A DNA stretch of 64,000 bases, taken from positions 372,001-436,000 of the forward strand of contig NC_020187.1 in NCBI RefSeq assembly GCF_000315915.1, given 5' to 3'. Below the pieces are notes generated by a model, which had not been told where the DNA came from, did not search any database, and saw only the letters and a list, made by a program, of their open reading frames with translations. A program made the position numbers and the translations under genes. Below are positions 10,395 to 21,921 of the stretch, piece by piece. The stretch's first letter is position 1. Every line of letters starts with the position of its first letter. The DNA comes from Henningerozyma blattae CBS 6284 (Eukaryota > Ascomycota > Saccharomycetes > Saccharomycetales > Saccharomycetaceae).

Positions 10395-13300
10395 CTATTT
10401 GATACCAAACCCTTCTGCTTCTAAAACTGCATATTTTAATTTTTGTTCTAGTATAGTTTTTGATTCATAATCCCATAAGCACAACTCATTGAAGCAAGTA
10501 TGTGCCAAAGGTAATGATTGAGGTTTGCTCTTTGAATAAATTCTGGTAATTTTAAAGGGTAATGTAGACATACCTGTTGCTGGAACTCGATCTGATCCAC
10601 TAACAAAAATTAAAAACTTTTTTTGAAGCACAGAAGGCCAACTTTGAAGAATTTCCCAAAACCATTGAACTACTTGTGATGTATCTGAAAACCCTCCATT
10701 ATATCTTGTAACACTTCTGAGCATGGCAAAATCATACGAATCCTTTTGAGAACTACCACAGATCAATCTTTCCAATTCCTCTGAATTAAATAATTTGCAA
10801 GACATACATTGAGCAAATACATGTTTAAACCCAGCTTGGAATCTTTCAAATGGCTCCTGAATACTTGTGTTTAGATAAAAATCCATCCAAAGTGAAACAT
10901 ATTTATGCTTATTGGAATTATTGATTTTGATAGATTGGCCATTTTCACATAATTCTACAGTACGGTAAATTTTTTTTTTAGAATGCATTATACTAGTACC
11001 TTTCTTATCATTTGAATTAGGTGCATTACCTGGGGAAATATCTAGATAAGTTGTCTCAAAAGTTAATCCAAACACATCTTCAAAATCATTTCCTTCATAT
11101 TCTAACATTTTTACCAAATTGCGTGCAGTTTCTGGATATAATTCAGTAAAATCATCAAAATTTAAAGATTCACCTGATAATTTTTTATAAAAAGCCTTTG
11201 GAAATTTTAAATCCAAGATATTACTATTAAAAATGGCCAATCCAACAATAACCCCAAAGAGATAATATAATTCCGAAATTTTTTCACTTAAAGCAGGGGG
11301 ATCTTTAAATAAGTATTTTTTATTCTCAGTAGGCTTATGATGCCCAGGTTCATGAATTGTAAACCATTCTAATCTACTTTCTTCAACATAAACAAATAAG
11401 CCATTAATAGGATTAAATAACGAACCGGTTAGAAGGTAAAACCATTCCTTTTTCAAACCACCAGCATCTACACCTGGCTCATCAATAAACTCTACTTTTA
11501 ATGATTTTAATAAATCCTTTTTATGATTCCTTATAGCTTGTAGAGAATCCTTTGTTACATGGTTTCTTCTGATCGAAATCTTAAAATAAACATCAATTTG
11601 TTTACCTTTATCCAATGAAGATAAAAATGCTTGCTCTGCTTCATATTCCATGATGTTATGGATTTCAAATTCCATTATTGAAATTTTTATACCTAAGGAT
11701 AATAAAAATGGGAAATGGCAGAATAAAGTTTTTTGAGACATGACATTATTATTAAAATTTGGGTTATTTAACAAAATCATAAGATTATTTGGACGAGTTT
11801 TATTACCATTAGAATTCTCGACCTTATTAGTTTGAGAATATTTCTCATCAAAAGATAATAATTTTAACCAATTTGAATTAATGGAGCATTTATCATGATA
11901 TTGCCAACTGGTGAAATCTTTTTTATAATCAATAAAATCTAGAAGAGTATTATAGAATTCATTTGTACTAATTCTTGTATTTGTTCTCTTCATGTTGACT
12001 TTATAAAATATTGCCAATAGTCTAGCAACCGATCTAATTTGCCAACTTGAATCATAATCGGTAGTCTTAAATCTGAAATCTTGTAACAGCTGATATTTTT
12101 CTGATCTTTTTGATGCTTCTGTATTGTTTGTTGTATTAGAAGTTGGATTCAAGTTGGTAGGAGATGAACTAGAGTTATCTTGGTTTGAATGAATGTTGTT
12201 GTTTGTAATGGCATTACTGTGATTTGGATGGCTGTTATTATTTGAAATATAATGGTTATGACTTGTAATTAAGTTATTTGTTATTGAATTAGTATGATTA
12301 TTGATAAAACTAATAGTATTAGAATTATCATTATTTGTAATGGGATTATTAGGTATTGAGTTATTAGTGGTTGATTTTAGTTGAGAATTTAAAAATGGAT
12401 TTGTATTTTGGAAATTATTTTGAAGTGAAATTCCTTGCGAAATGTTTCCTACCTCGATATAACTATTTCTATCATTTGAATGTGTATCTAAGTTGCCTTG
12501 ACATTCATTATTATGAATAGCATTATCAGTATGTTTATTAGCTAATAGATTAAAAGAATACCTATTTAAATTCTTTGATTTATTAATGTGAATGGAATTA
12601 TTTGAATTACTCCTTGAAGATGGAGTAGAAGAAGAAATAGATGTTGAAGCTGAATGAGAATTAATTGATCTTGAAGATCTTCCCCTGGGAGAGTTTGTTG
12701 AATGTGATCTTCTTACTGTAGGTTGACTATTGTTAATCAAAGTATCTGCAATTGAATTTGAATTTTCCAATGTATTTGGTTCTATATAACTTAATCTTGG
12801 AGAATGTTCTATTGAGTTTGAATGGCCCATTGAATTTGAATGATTCATTGACGTCGATGAATTCTGGTGGATATTATCATTTGAAGCGAATTGAATAGGA
12901 GGAGCTATATTTTTAGCAAATGAATTATTTTCTAGTGGAGATAGATCTGTGAAATTTGTATTAGAAGGTAAAGGTTTATCTAAAGGATTAATATTTATAT
13001 GCATAGGTTGTTTATCTGTTGAAGTTTTATTGATCATATTTTCTTTTAAATTCTGCTGATTTGTGTTGGAATTTGAATTTGAATTTGACATTGGTTGAGA
13101 AATTATTTGTTGTTGAAATTGTGAATTGGTTTGAGAATCAATTGCTAAATTATTACTAACCTCTCTAATTTGAGCTAATCTATTTGTATTGTTAATTAAA
13201 CTAGTATTGTTGGTGTTATTAGCAATGGTATTATTAATGGTAGAATAATTTTGTGATGTATGATTTTGCAATGTATGAGTTTGCAATGTATGATTGTGTG

Positions 13301-14537
13301 ATGCATGATTATGTGAAGCATTATGATGTTGATTTGTTACTGATAAATCTTGAAACGAATTTGTAATTGTATTTGAAAAACGGTCGTTATTATTATTAGT
13401 ATTCATAATTGGATACTTAATAATTTTTTTCAATTGGAAATTTAAATATAAATTTAAAATTTCTAAGAATTTTTTAAATTGATCTAATTTCAAATATCTT
13501 AAATGATTCATGAAACAAATCATATTGTAATTATTTTGAATAAATAATAAAGCACTCATATAGCCAACTAATGGTTTAATCAATTCATAAACTATCACAT
13601 ACATTTCTGATGTAACGAAACATGAATTATTAATTTCTGTTTTATTATAATGGGAAAAGCAATCTTTAATTAAAGGTATTTCCCAAATAATTAATAACCA
13701 AACAAAATTTAAATCTTCAGTAAAATGATTTAAAGTTGGATCGAAACTATAGTAATCACCTGGTTTCTTTAAACAATAATTACATGAACTTAATAATTCA
13801 AAAAATGGCTTCCGTGTTGGTAATGACATTATAATAGAATAGAATTGGTTTAATTGATCAAAATTTATTAAGATTTTGGAACCTGGAGGCATTCTGAATG
13901 ATCGATTAATAATTTTAGGATCTCTAAACCTCTCAGTCAAATAATCAGTCACCGGATCGAAAACTGTGGATTTACTAAATGAAATCCCATCCTTTAAAAA
14001 TTGACTATTCTTCATCTCTAAGATATTATAACAATAATTGACCAATTTATTCAATTGATCCAAGCTAATAATCATATTATCTCTCTTTTCATTATGAACT
14101 CTTGGAGAATTTGGTGATAGAGGGGCAGTATTAAATTCCGTTGATACTTGACAAATCCCACATTTGAACCTCGTAATTTCTTCCGGATAATGAATCAAAG
14201 ATCCACAACAAGGGCAATATGTAGAAAGATGTGACGATTGCATCATTTTATTCAATGCATCACGTTTTCTCGAGCCCGATCGCCTGATAGCCGCTGACGT
14301 ACTGTTTGTCATAGTCTTTGTATGGGACAGTATATAGGGAATGTCTGTCACTCCCTGTCCATTGTTACTATTGTACCCCCCATTCTCGACTGTGTTGCTG
14401 ATACCTGCTGTACAGTGCTCGTTACGACCAACATTTTCTGAAGCATGGGTAATACTAGCATCATTTCCATTATTGAAAGAAGGGTTATTTTCTTTCTTCT
14501 TATACTTCTTAGTCTTGCTCCTAAACAAGGATCTCAT
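10395..14537 (-). CDS. HUL4: HECT-type E3 ubiquitin ligase Hul4
   Basis: The 1380-residue product, read from the first in-frame ATG at 14535-14537, is far longer than the 892 residues of S. cerevisiae Hul4 (YJR036C). Near residue 110 is a C2C2 zinc-ribbon-like element (CPCCGSLIHY ... FKCGIC). Residues about 390-850 form an Asn/Ser/His-rich low-complexity region, which accounts for the extra length. The C-terminal HECT domain is complete: KVEFIDEPGVDAGGLKKEWF begins the N-lobe region, and the catalytic Cys1348 lies in LPLAHTCFNELCLWDY, 33 residues from the end. The family transfers ubiquitin from E2 to substrates; the S. cerevisiae protein acts redundantly with Tom1 on unassembled or misfolded nuclear proteins. 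GEF1 diverges from it, as in YJR036C-YJR040W. Confidence 0.95.
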   Translation of the reverse strand: MRSLFRSKTKKYKKKENNPSFNNGNDASITHASENVGRNEHCTAGISNTVENGGYNSNNGQGVTDIPYILSHTKTMTNSTSAAIRRSGSRKRDALNKMMQSSHLSTYCPCCGSLIHYPEEITRFKCGICQVSTEFNTAPLSPNSPRVHNEKRDNMIISLDQLNKLVNYCYNILEMKNSQFLKDGISFSKSTVFDPVTDYLTERFRDPKIINRSFRMPPGSKILINFDQLNQFYSIIMSLPTRKPFFELLSSCNYCLKKPGDYYSFDPTLNHFTEDLNFVWLLIIWEIPLIKDCFSHYNKTEINNSCFVTSEMYVIVYELIKPLVGYMSALLFIQNNYNMICFMNHLRYLKLDQFKKFLEILNLYLNFQLKKIIKYPIMNTNNNNDRFSNTITNSFQDLSVTNQHHNASHNHASHNHTLQTHTLQNHTSQNYSTINNTIANNTNNTSLINNTNRLAQIREVSNNLAIDSQTNSQFQQQIISQPMSNSNSNSNTNQQNLKENMINKTSTDKQPMHININPLDKPLPSNTNFTDLSPLENNSFAKNIAPPIQFASNDNIHQNSSTSMNHSNSMGHSNSIEHSPRLSYIEPNTLENSNSIADTLINNSQPTVRRSHSTNSPRGRSSRSINSHSASTSISSSTPSSRSNSNNSIHINKSKNLNRYSFNLLANKHTDNAIHNNECQGNLDTHSNDRNSYIEVGNISQGISLQNNFQNTNPFLNSQLKSTTNNSIPNNPITNNDNSNTISFINNHTNSITNNLITSHNHYISNNNSHPNHSNAITNNNIHSNQDNSSSSPTNLNPTSNTTNNTEASKRSEKYQLLQDFRFKTTDYDSSWQIRSVARLLAIFYKVNMKRTNTRISTNEFYNTLLDFIDYKKDFTSWQYHDKCSINSNWLKLLSFDEKYSQTNKVENSNGNKTRPNNLMILLNNPNFNNNVMSQKTLFCHFPFLLSLGIKISIMEFEIHNIMEYEAEQAFLSSLDKGKQIDVYFKISIRRNHVTKDSLQAIRNHKKDLLKSLKVEFIDEPGVDAGGLKKEWFYLLTGSLFNPINGLFVYVEESRLEWFTIHEPGHHKPTENKKYLFKDPPALSEKISELYYLFGVIVGLAIFNSNILDLKFPKAFYKKLSGESLNFDDFTELYPETARNLVKMLEYEGNDFEDVFGLTFETTYLDISPGNAPNSNDKKGTSIMHSKKKIYRTVELCENGQSIKINNSNKHKYVSLWMDFYLNTSIQEPFERFQAGFKHVFAQCMSCKLFNSEELERLICGSSQKDSYDFAMLRSVTRYNGGFSDTSQVVQWFWEILQSWPSVLQKKFLIFVSGSDRVPATGMSTLPFKITRIYSKSKPQSLPLAHTCFNELCLWDYESKTILEQKLKYAVLEAEGFGIK

Positions 14538-15285
14538 TCTCGATATATTCAAACGCCTTTAAAAACGTTTTTGCACCTCTGATAATTCTATTCTTGTTTT
14601 GGTCAATGCAAACTGTCAAGATATATCCCTTAGTCTTGACTGTGAGTCGTTTCTTTAAGGGTCTATTGTTTGCCCATCGAATAATTTCGTGAACGCGGAT
14701 CCTTTGTTAGAAGATGGCGTTTCTCAATCTCTTTGCAGTTTTGGACCGCTGGCTACTAATCTAATTTCTGTTTCGGCTTCTGTTTCTGTTTCGTGCACAC
14801 CGGACATGGATCTTGGTGCCTTCTAGTTCTGGTCAAAACTGCGGTTTTGATAAAATGGCGGGGAAAATGAGTAAAATACTCCAGTAAGGATTCGAACACG
14901 GGATTTGGATTTGGTTTCGGATTTCGGGTTCGGATTTCGGCTTTCGGGATTTCGGGATTTTGGATGCTAGTTGGAAATTTGGAAACGGAGACATGACAGA
15001 AAAGGAAATGTCACAGGAAGATTAATTAATCTAAATTCATTAGACATGGGTTAATTATGACATGGAATTTGACATGAAATTTTATAGATTTGTATATTTA
15101 CGGAAAATGGAATTTAATTAGGCTAGCCATTGATATTAGTACCTTATATCTCTGAAATATCAAAATCTATATAGATATATAGACAAACACATAAATTATT
15201 CATAGAGAAACCAGAAGCTAGAGAATTTAGTTTGCTAGTTATTAAAGGAAAAAAAAATAATTTTAAGCATCTTCTCAAAATAAAG
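14538..15285. other. Divergent HUL4/GEF1 promoter region with GGATTTCGG-type repeats
   Basis: The 748 bp spacer is less AT-rich than average near HUL4. Positions 14901-14965 contain several imperfect copies of a 9-base unit (ggatttcgg), preceded around 14765-14795 by repeated tttctg/ttcgg words. No RNA gene was recognised. A ggattcgaac word at 14888 resembles a tRNA T-loop, but no cloverleaf can be formed around it. Confidence 0.5.
14901..14965. repeat. Short imperfect GGATTTCGG tandem repeat
   Basis: Four to five degenerate copies of a unit close to ggatttcgg are arranged in tandem, with intervening ttcgg words. The tract lies about 360 bp upstream of the HUL4 start. It looks like a decaying minisatellite; a role as a transcription-factor array is possible but unproven. 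Confidence 0.55.
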
Positions 15286-17718
15286 ATGGAAATGTGTGAG
15301 CATCCAATTGATAGCCCGAATCTATCACAGAATGATATCACTCATGGAGATGGTAAACATAGATTCACTGATATCCCAGAAACTATTAATTTTGATAAAT
15401 TCACAACAATCGATTGGATGTCTGAAAGTAATAATCCTATGAAGAAGAATGATATTTGGAATAATGATAGAGATTTAATCAATTCTAATTTTTCACATTA
15501 TAGAAAGCTTATTTGGGAAAGATTTAGAATCATTGTCACATTAACATTAATTGCTATCACTATTGGAAGTATTGCAGGGTTCTTACAAATATTTACAGAG
15601 ACTCTAGTCAATTGGAAAACTGGTCATTGTGAAAGAAATTGGTTATTAAATAAATCCTTTTGTTGTAGCTTGGGTGAAACGACAAAATTATCAGATATGG
15701 AAGTTATTGATAAACCTATACCCATAACAAAACGATTTCAATCCTTTATGGATTATTCATTAACCAAACGTGAAGAGTTTGAATGCATAGACCAAGGTCT
15801 TTGGATTAAAAGAGAGAATACACCGTACCCTTTTCTCATCTTTGTTGCATTATCGATTCTTTTCGCTACAATTAGTACTCTTTTGGTCAAATATTTTGCA
15901 CCTATGGCAACAGGCTCTGGGATTTCAGAAATTAAAGTTTGGGTAACAGGTTTCAAATATAACGATAAATTTTTAAGTTTCATCACTTTATTGGTTAAAA
16001 GTATTGCACTACCCTTAACTATTTCTTCGGGTTTAAGTGTTGGTAAAGAAGGTCCTTCCGTGCATTATGCAACTTGTTGTGCTTATGTTATTACCAATTG
16101 GCTCTTGGGGGATATCTTGACGTATTCACAACAAGCAGAGTATTTAACTGCAGCAAGTGGTGCTGGTGTTGCAGTCGCATTTGCTTCCCCAATCGGTGGT
16201 GTATTATTTGGATTAGAAGAAATAGCATCTTCACAAGAATTTAATGCCTCTACTCTTTGGAAAACTTATTACGTAGCATTGGCAGCTGTAGCTACTTTGA
16301 AATATATCAATCCCTTCAGAAATGGGATGATTGTTCTATTTAAAGTCACTTACGATAGATTATGGACTTATCAAGAAATTCCAGTTTTCTTATTATTGGG
16401 TGTCTTTGGTGGACTTTATGGGAAATATATTTCTAAATGGAATATTAATTATGTCCGTTTTAGAAGAAAATATTTATCTTCATGGCCTATCCAAGAAGTA
16501 ATTGTCTTATCAATCATTACCTCGTTAATTTCATATTTTAACGAATTTTTGAAGTTAGACATGACTGAAAGTATGGGGGTCTTATTCCACGAATGTTATA
16601 GGAAATCAGATCCATTAAATTCAGCAGTGGCTACTTCAAATTTTAATCATAGATTATGTGTATTGGATGAAAACACAAATACTTGGGGGTTTACTAAAAT
16701 ATTAATGGCTTTACTATTTGCCACAGTCATGAGAGCTTTATTAGTAGTCGTTTCTTATGGTGCAATGATTCCAGCTGGTATTTTTGTTCCATCAATGGCT
16801 GTGGGTGCAACATTTGGCCGTGCTGTTAGTTTACTCGTAGAGAGGTTTATTAGTGGTTCAGGTGTAATTACTCCAGGTACATATGCCTTTTTAGGAGCTG
16901 CTGCTACTTTGAGTGGTGTCACTAATTTGACATTAACTGTTGTAGTAATCATGTTTGAATTGACAGGTGCATTCATGTATATTATACCAACAATGTTAGT
17001 AGTGGCAGTAACTAGGCTAGTAATGAATTATACTGGTGTAACAAAGGGAATTTCAGATCAAATGATTTTTGTTAATGGGTTTCCAATTATGGAATTGGAA
17101 GATGAAAATGAAAAATTAGCTTTTAATTTAAATTCAAATAATTTAGATGAAGATACCACTAAACAAATCATGTCTACTAATTTAATCACTTTAGATGAAA
17201 CGATGTATCTATCAGATTTGAAAAAAATAGTATTTAATCCAAATAATGAATTGAATGGGTTCCCAATTATAAGAGCTGATGATAAATTAGAAATTGAAAA
17301 GAAATGCATTGGTTATGTATTAAAGAGGCATTTAATAACTCAATTATTATTTATTGAAGAAGATGATAGAAATCTAGATACAACTTTAGTAACGTTTACT
17401 AGATCTATCACTATGCCAGACACTTATGTTTTCGACTTCTCTGATTTAGTTAATCGTTCTCCAATAACTGTAAAACCAGATTTCCCAACTATTTTACTAT
17501 TTAGAATGTTCAAACAATTAGGATGTAAAATGATAATCGTAGAACAAGATGGGTTTATTCAAGGACTACTAACAAAGAAAGATATTTTAAGATACGAAAG
17601 AATTAAACATAGAGAGAAGTTTTCCCCATTATACAAGGGAAGTACCTTCTTAGAAGAAAAATATTGGCCGTTCTTAAAACTTATTATTCAAAAATTCTCT
17701 TCAAAAAGAGGACTGTAG
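15286..17718 (+). CDS. GEF1: CLC-type chloride/proton antiporter Gef1
   Basis: The 810-residue protein, read from ATG 15286 because the frame upstream lacks an ATG, compares with 779 in S. cerevisiae. It is a CLC transporter of Golgi and late secretory membranes that supplies chloride for copper loading of the iron oxidase Fet3. CLC signature motifs appear in order: GSGISEIKVWVTGF, GKEGPSVHYA with the gating glutamate, ASPIGGVLFGLEEI, and GAMIPAGIFVPSMAVGATFGR. A long C-terminal cytosolic part (from about residue 600) carries two CBS-type segments. GEF1 diverges from HUL4 and converges on URB2, the same arrangement as YJR036C/YJR040W/YJR041C. Confidence 0.97.
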   Translation: MEMCEHPIDSPNLSQNDITHGDGKHRFTDIPETINFDKFTTIDWMSESNNPMKKNDIWNNDRDLINSNFSHYRKLIWERFRIIVTLTLIAITIGSIAGFLQIFTETLVNWKTGHCERNWLLNKSFCCSLGETTKLSDMEVIDKPIPITKRFQSFMDYSLTKREEFECIDQGLWIKRENTPYPFLIFVALSILFATISTLLVKYFAPMATGSGISEIKVWVTGFKYNDKFLSFITLLVKSIALPLTISSGLSVGKEGPSVHYATCCAYVITNWLLGDILTYSQQAEYLTAASGAGVAVAFASPIGGVLFGLEEIASSQEFNASTLWKTYYVALAAVATLKYINPFRNGMIVLFKVTYDRLWTYQEIPVFLLLGVFGGLYGKYISKWNINYVRFRRKYLSSWPIQEVIVLSIITSLISYFNEFLKLDMTESMGVLFHECYRKSDPLNSAVATSNFNHRLCVLDENTNTWGFTKILMALLFATVMRALLVVVSYGAMIPAGIFVPSMAVGATFGRAVSLLVERFISGSGVITPGTYAFLGAAATLSGVTNLTLTVVVIMFELTGAFMYIIPTMLVVAVTRLVMNYTGVTKGISDQMIFVNGFPIMELEDENEKLAFNLNSNNLDEDTTKQIMSTNLITLDETMYLSDLKKIVFNPNNELNGFPIIRADDKLEIEKKCIGYVLKRHLITQLLFIEEDDRNLDTTLVTFTRSITMPDTYVFDFSDLVNRSPITVKPDFPTILLFRMFKQLGCKMIIVEQDGFIQGLLTKKDILRYERIKHREKFSPLYKGSTFLEEKYWPFLKLIIQKFSSKRGL

Positions 17719-18083
17719 CATTAATTATCATCATAACAATAATATTATATACTTTTTCACATTATTTTTTAAACAATACGTAACATACATGTGTAATATA
17801 TTTATCATGTTATTTTTTACATTAAACTTCATTTAGTCTTAACTATATGTCCAAGAAAGTGATGTATGACGATTTCCAATCCCATTCCTACCTATACTAC
17901 AAGATATCTTCCAACTTTTAAAATACTTATGTATATTCTACATTCTTAATAATTTTGGCAAATGTTGTTTGTAAAATACAAGTATTAAAATAAATTATAT
18001 AGCAAGATAATTCTTATACAGGTATATTTGATTAAAGAGCGGGCATATTTAAGTATTATACATAATGTTAGTAATGATTAGAT
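17719..18083. other. Convergent GEF1/URB2 3' spacer
   Basis: This is AT-rich spacer between two converging genes. Nothing beyond presumed 3'-end signals is visible. Confidence 0.5.
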
Positions 18084-21000
18084 TCAATCTTCATGCCATT
18101 TGCCAACCTTGTTATATTCGGCATATAAGTTTTTGAAATATTGTTTACCAGAAGTATCCAGCATTATATTAACTATACTCAATTCAGCTTTGGAAAGTAA
18201 CCCAAACATGGAGAAAATACCAGGTAATAACTCTTTTCTAATATTTTTGATCAATTGGTGAATACAAAGATAAAAAAACATACTTAACCAGCAACACCGG
18301 AACATCTTTTCGTAATGATTTCTTAATTATGTTAGTCGTGGAAGTTAGTCTATTACGTTGTGATGATGATGCAGATTTATTACCACTATGAGACGCTGGA
18401 GGTTCACAATAGTTAACTATTGTTCTCGAAAGTAACTTAGCCGATTCTTCATTTAATTTTCCTGATGACATCAAAGTTAAGCACTCACTTAACCAACCAA
18501 TTACTAAATGATTTCTGTTCGATAAGTTAATTCTGTGAATAAATAATACATTTGCAATAACTGAGGTACATGCTTGGAAAATTTCATCTTCATGAAGTTC
18601 AGATTTGTTTGAAATGTAAGATACATTCAACCTTAAAGTTAAAGGAAATAATAATTCTACGGAGTATTGAGAGAAAAGCCAAGATTTTGAAACTAATAAG
18701 TCTTTTATGGAATTTAATAGTAGAATAATGCTTGGTTTTTCTTGTAAAAAATTATCGATATTAGTATACAATTGTGATAGTGAATTTCTGAAGATCAGCA
18801 CGCCCACTTCATTCTCTTTTCTCAATTGATGAAGCTGGAAGACATATATTTCGATTATACTCTTTTTATAATCAGATGAAAGAGGTTCGGTTAAAGATGA
18901 TATAGTTGTTGCAAAACCTTTATTAAATTTATGGAATTTATTACTTTTCAAAGAATTTTCTAGTGCAAAATTTAAAGAAGGTGATAATAAATTTGAGTTA
19001 ATATTTAAACTCCTTAATGTCATATAGTGCGCAAATAAAAATGGAAGATTAGCTTCATTCGTAATACAAAAGAGAGAAAATAAACTAATTAGGAGAGATG
19101 ATTCGATATTTTCTAAATTAGCAGTGACTTTTTCTAAGATATTTGGAATGAAACTTTTCAAGGAAAAGTCACTGGAGATTATATCATCATTTGATTTCCA
19201 TATATAATATAGTGATTTCAAATACCAAATAATTTCTTCAGAGTAGAGACTTTCGTCTAATTTTTGTTTTTTTTCAATGTATCTAGTGACAGCACTTAAG
19301 AATTCTGTTGTTAATTCCTTTAAGGTAGTTCTATTAGTTGTTGAGTTTATTATAAAGAAAGCTAACTGTGAATAAGTAATATCTAACGATTTCTTTTGCA
19401 TCCTTTTTGTAAGCTCCAAAATTGTATTGGTAATGAACTTCTTGCTAACATCTTCACGAGATTGTGAAACATGATTATTCCATATTTTTTCGACGACAAT
19501 ATTTGAATATTCAAACGATGTATCAGTAGATTTAGATAGGTAATGATACAGAGATCTTAAATCAGTCTCAATAATAGATTTAAACGTAGGATATTCAAGT
19601 AAATGAAATAATAATCTGGAATCATTTTTTGTAATGGCCGATTTTTCTATTATTTTATTGATTAGCTCAATACGTAAATCTTTGTGGATACATTGGATTG
19701 GGAAGTCGATAAGTAGTGATACAATAGTCACATTGTCTAACAAATTTAATAATGCGTTGGTTAATAAATATAAGATATTTCCTTCCTCGAAGAAATCATC
19801 ATCTAATACTAGCTTTTGTAAAACCGTAAGTTCGGGTTCAGCTAATAGTTGTTCTACAAAATAGGTCAAATCTTCCTTGGAAAATAATAAGTTAATTATT
19901 GAACTCCATTTAGTAAACAGTTCTTCAATAATTGAGAGTTTTGTAGAGGAAGTAAAAACATCTGGTTTTTTAAAAGTTTTAACAAAATAACTAATAACGT
20001 TTGAAATATCAAAATCTCTATACTCTCTTAATTTGAAACAGAAATATGTAAAGTCTATAATATTTTTTCCCTTCAAATCAGATGGTATAGTAATTTCTCT
20101 GGTGAGATCTTCCAAGTTTTGGCCTGTGACAAAATCTTCGTAAACTTCCATCAGAATATATTTGACTGCGTACAATTTTGATTGATTTTTGGCATCTTCA
20201 CTGTTAAAAATCTTAGATAAAGTTGTTTTAAAAAATGGTAACGCTGTATAGGATAGATTTATTAAACCATTACAGCAAGTTTCTAGTAATAATAAGGGAG
20301 CATTATTACTTGAATCATGCAAAGTATTATCAATACATTTAGATAATAAATCATTTAATTGAGAGGAGGATAGAAATGACAGGTTTGAAGTAATCCAATA
20401 CGAAAAGGAGGAATCTGACAATAAGAAATAATAATTGGATTTAATAATAAAACTTTGTAATTCATCAAAAAATTTGTAAAATTCTCTGGCATTAATATGG
20501 CATTTAATTATTTTCGACCAAATTTTGATAGTATTATCTTTATTTGCATCTTTATTTTCATCAATTAATTTTAATAAAGTTTCAAAGTATTTGATACCAA
20601 TTTCTAGATCCAATTCAAGAATATCAAGAATTAAACTCCATGTCTCTTGAGTGGTAATTATTTTATTCTGATTAGAATCGATGCAAGTAGTGAATAATTT
20701 CTCTAAAAATGGTTGAGATAAAGTTTTTTTGGAGGAAGACAATTTGTTTAATAATTGAGATGTAACGGTGGGTTGAGCATCTGTGACTAAAGTGAAAATA
20801 ATTTCCAATTGTTCAATTTTTTGTTTTGATAAGAAGGATGCTGATTTTTCAAATAAAATAATTGATGTTGAGGCATTTAATTTTGATCCTTTATTTTTAA
20901 AAAAAGTTTCTAGTTGTTTAATTGGATTTATATGTGGGCCAAACAACAGCTTTGCCATAAATGAGGTTAAAGTAGAATTAGTGAAATCATCTTCTGGATT

Positions 21001-21615
21001 ACAGCTGATATACTCAAGAGATGGAAGCAATAATATATTCGTATAGCTGGCAGAATTCTTATTTGACAATTGAATCCTATTGCCAAAATCTGTTAAATTT
21101 AAGATTTGTTGAACTATATTCTGTCTTAAAGGAATAGAAAATTTCTCCATGTTTGTTCTGTTAATTAAAGTCAGAAGGTCAGCTAAAATTCTTTCAGCAT
21201 TTTCTAGCGAAATGCCTAATGTTAATGAGTAATTGAAAGATTTACAGATTTCTGATACAGAAATTAAGAATCCTTCTACGTCTGAGGGATTTTCAAAAGA
21301 TGATACTAGGTTTAAAGCTTGTGCTAAATGTGGAAAAAACTTTAAGTTCTTGAATAATCTTCTTTTAATATTTTCATCATCAAGTTGAGACCAAATAGTA
21401 TTAAATAATTGCCAAATCTTAGGATCAGTCTTAAATTTTGTCAATTTAGCATCATTCCATCTATCAATAATTAATTCTAAGACGAAAATTTCTTTATTAG
21501 GAAAATTGAACTTTAAATTATCAAAATTAATAACTATGTCATAAATCTCGCAGGTTGTGATATCCTTTGAACGTAAAAGCTTGGTTAATGATTGTGTATT
21601 TTCAGGTAATAACAT
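18084..21615 (-). CDS. URB2: Ribosome-biogenesis protein Urb2, with an apparent frameshift near the 3' end
   Basis: Urb2 (YJR041C, 1174 residues) is a nucleolar protein needed for early 60S assembly. Here the first frame gives 1125 residues ending at 18238 with an unconserved tail. The family's conserved C-terminus (LLPGIFSMFGLLSKAELSI ... YNKVGKWHED) continues in the +1 frame to a stop at 18084-18086. The switch falls on a run of seven T's on the coding strand (A7 at 18272-18278). Reading six T's would give one 1176-residue protein, almost exactly the usual length. I annotate one gene spanning both frames. A homopolymer overcall is the simplest reading; a genuine truncating allele is the alternative. 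It diverges from NUP85, and a PAC-like element lies about 130 bp upstream. Confidence 0.9.
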
Positions 21616-21741
21616 TTATCAAACTTATTTAGCTATGAGTTACTTAGTAGGAAGTGATTAAGTAAACTGAAAATGTAATCAAATTGTAGCTTACCCTCTT
21701 TAATATGTTCTCTTTTAATGAAACTAGGAAAGAACAAAAAT

Positions 21742-21783
21742 CGATGAGATACAATTTTTTTTTAAGCTAAAATTTCAAATTTT
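21742..21783 (-). promoter_or_regulatory. PAC-like and RRPE-like elements upstream of URB2
   Basis: The word tcgatgagat at 21741-21750 matches the PAC consensus GCGATGAG except for its first base. An A/T block aaaatttcaaatttt at 21769-21783 resembles RRPE. Both lie 125-170 bp from the URB2 ATG, where these ribosome-biogenesis elements usually sit. They also lie in the divergent promoter shared with NUP85. Confidence 0.55.
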
Positions 21784-21921
21784 CTATTTCCTGATTTGGC
21801 TTAAAATTTTTATATCTGTAACTACAAAAAAAACGAAGAAAAAAACATAGATTCACTTAATAAAAAACACAATTTCCTCAAGAAGTATATCTTAAGTCTG
21901 TACAGTTAGCTTACTATTAAA

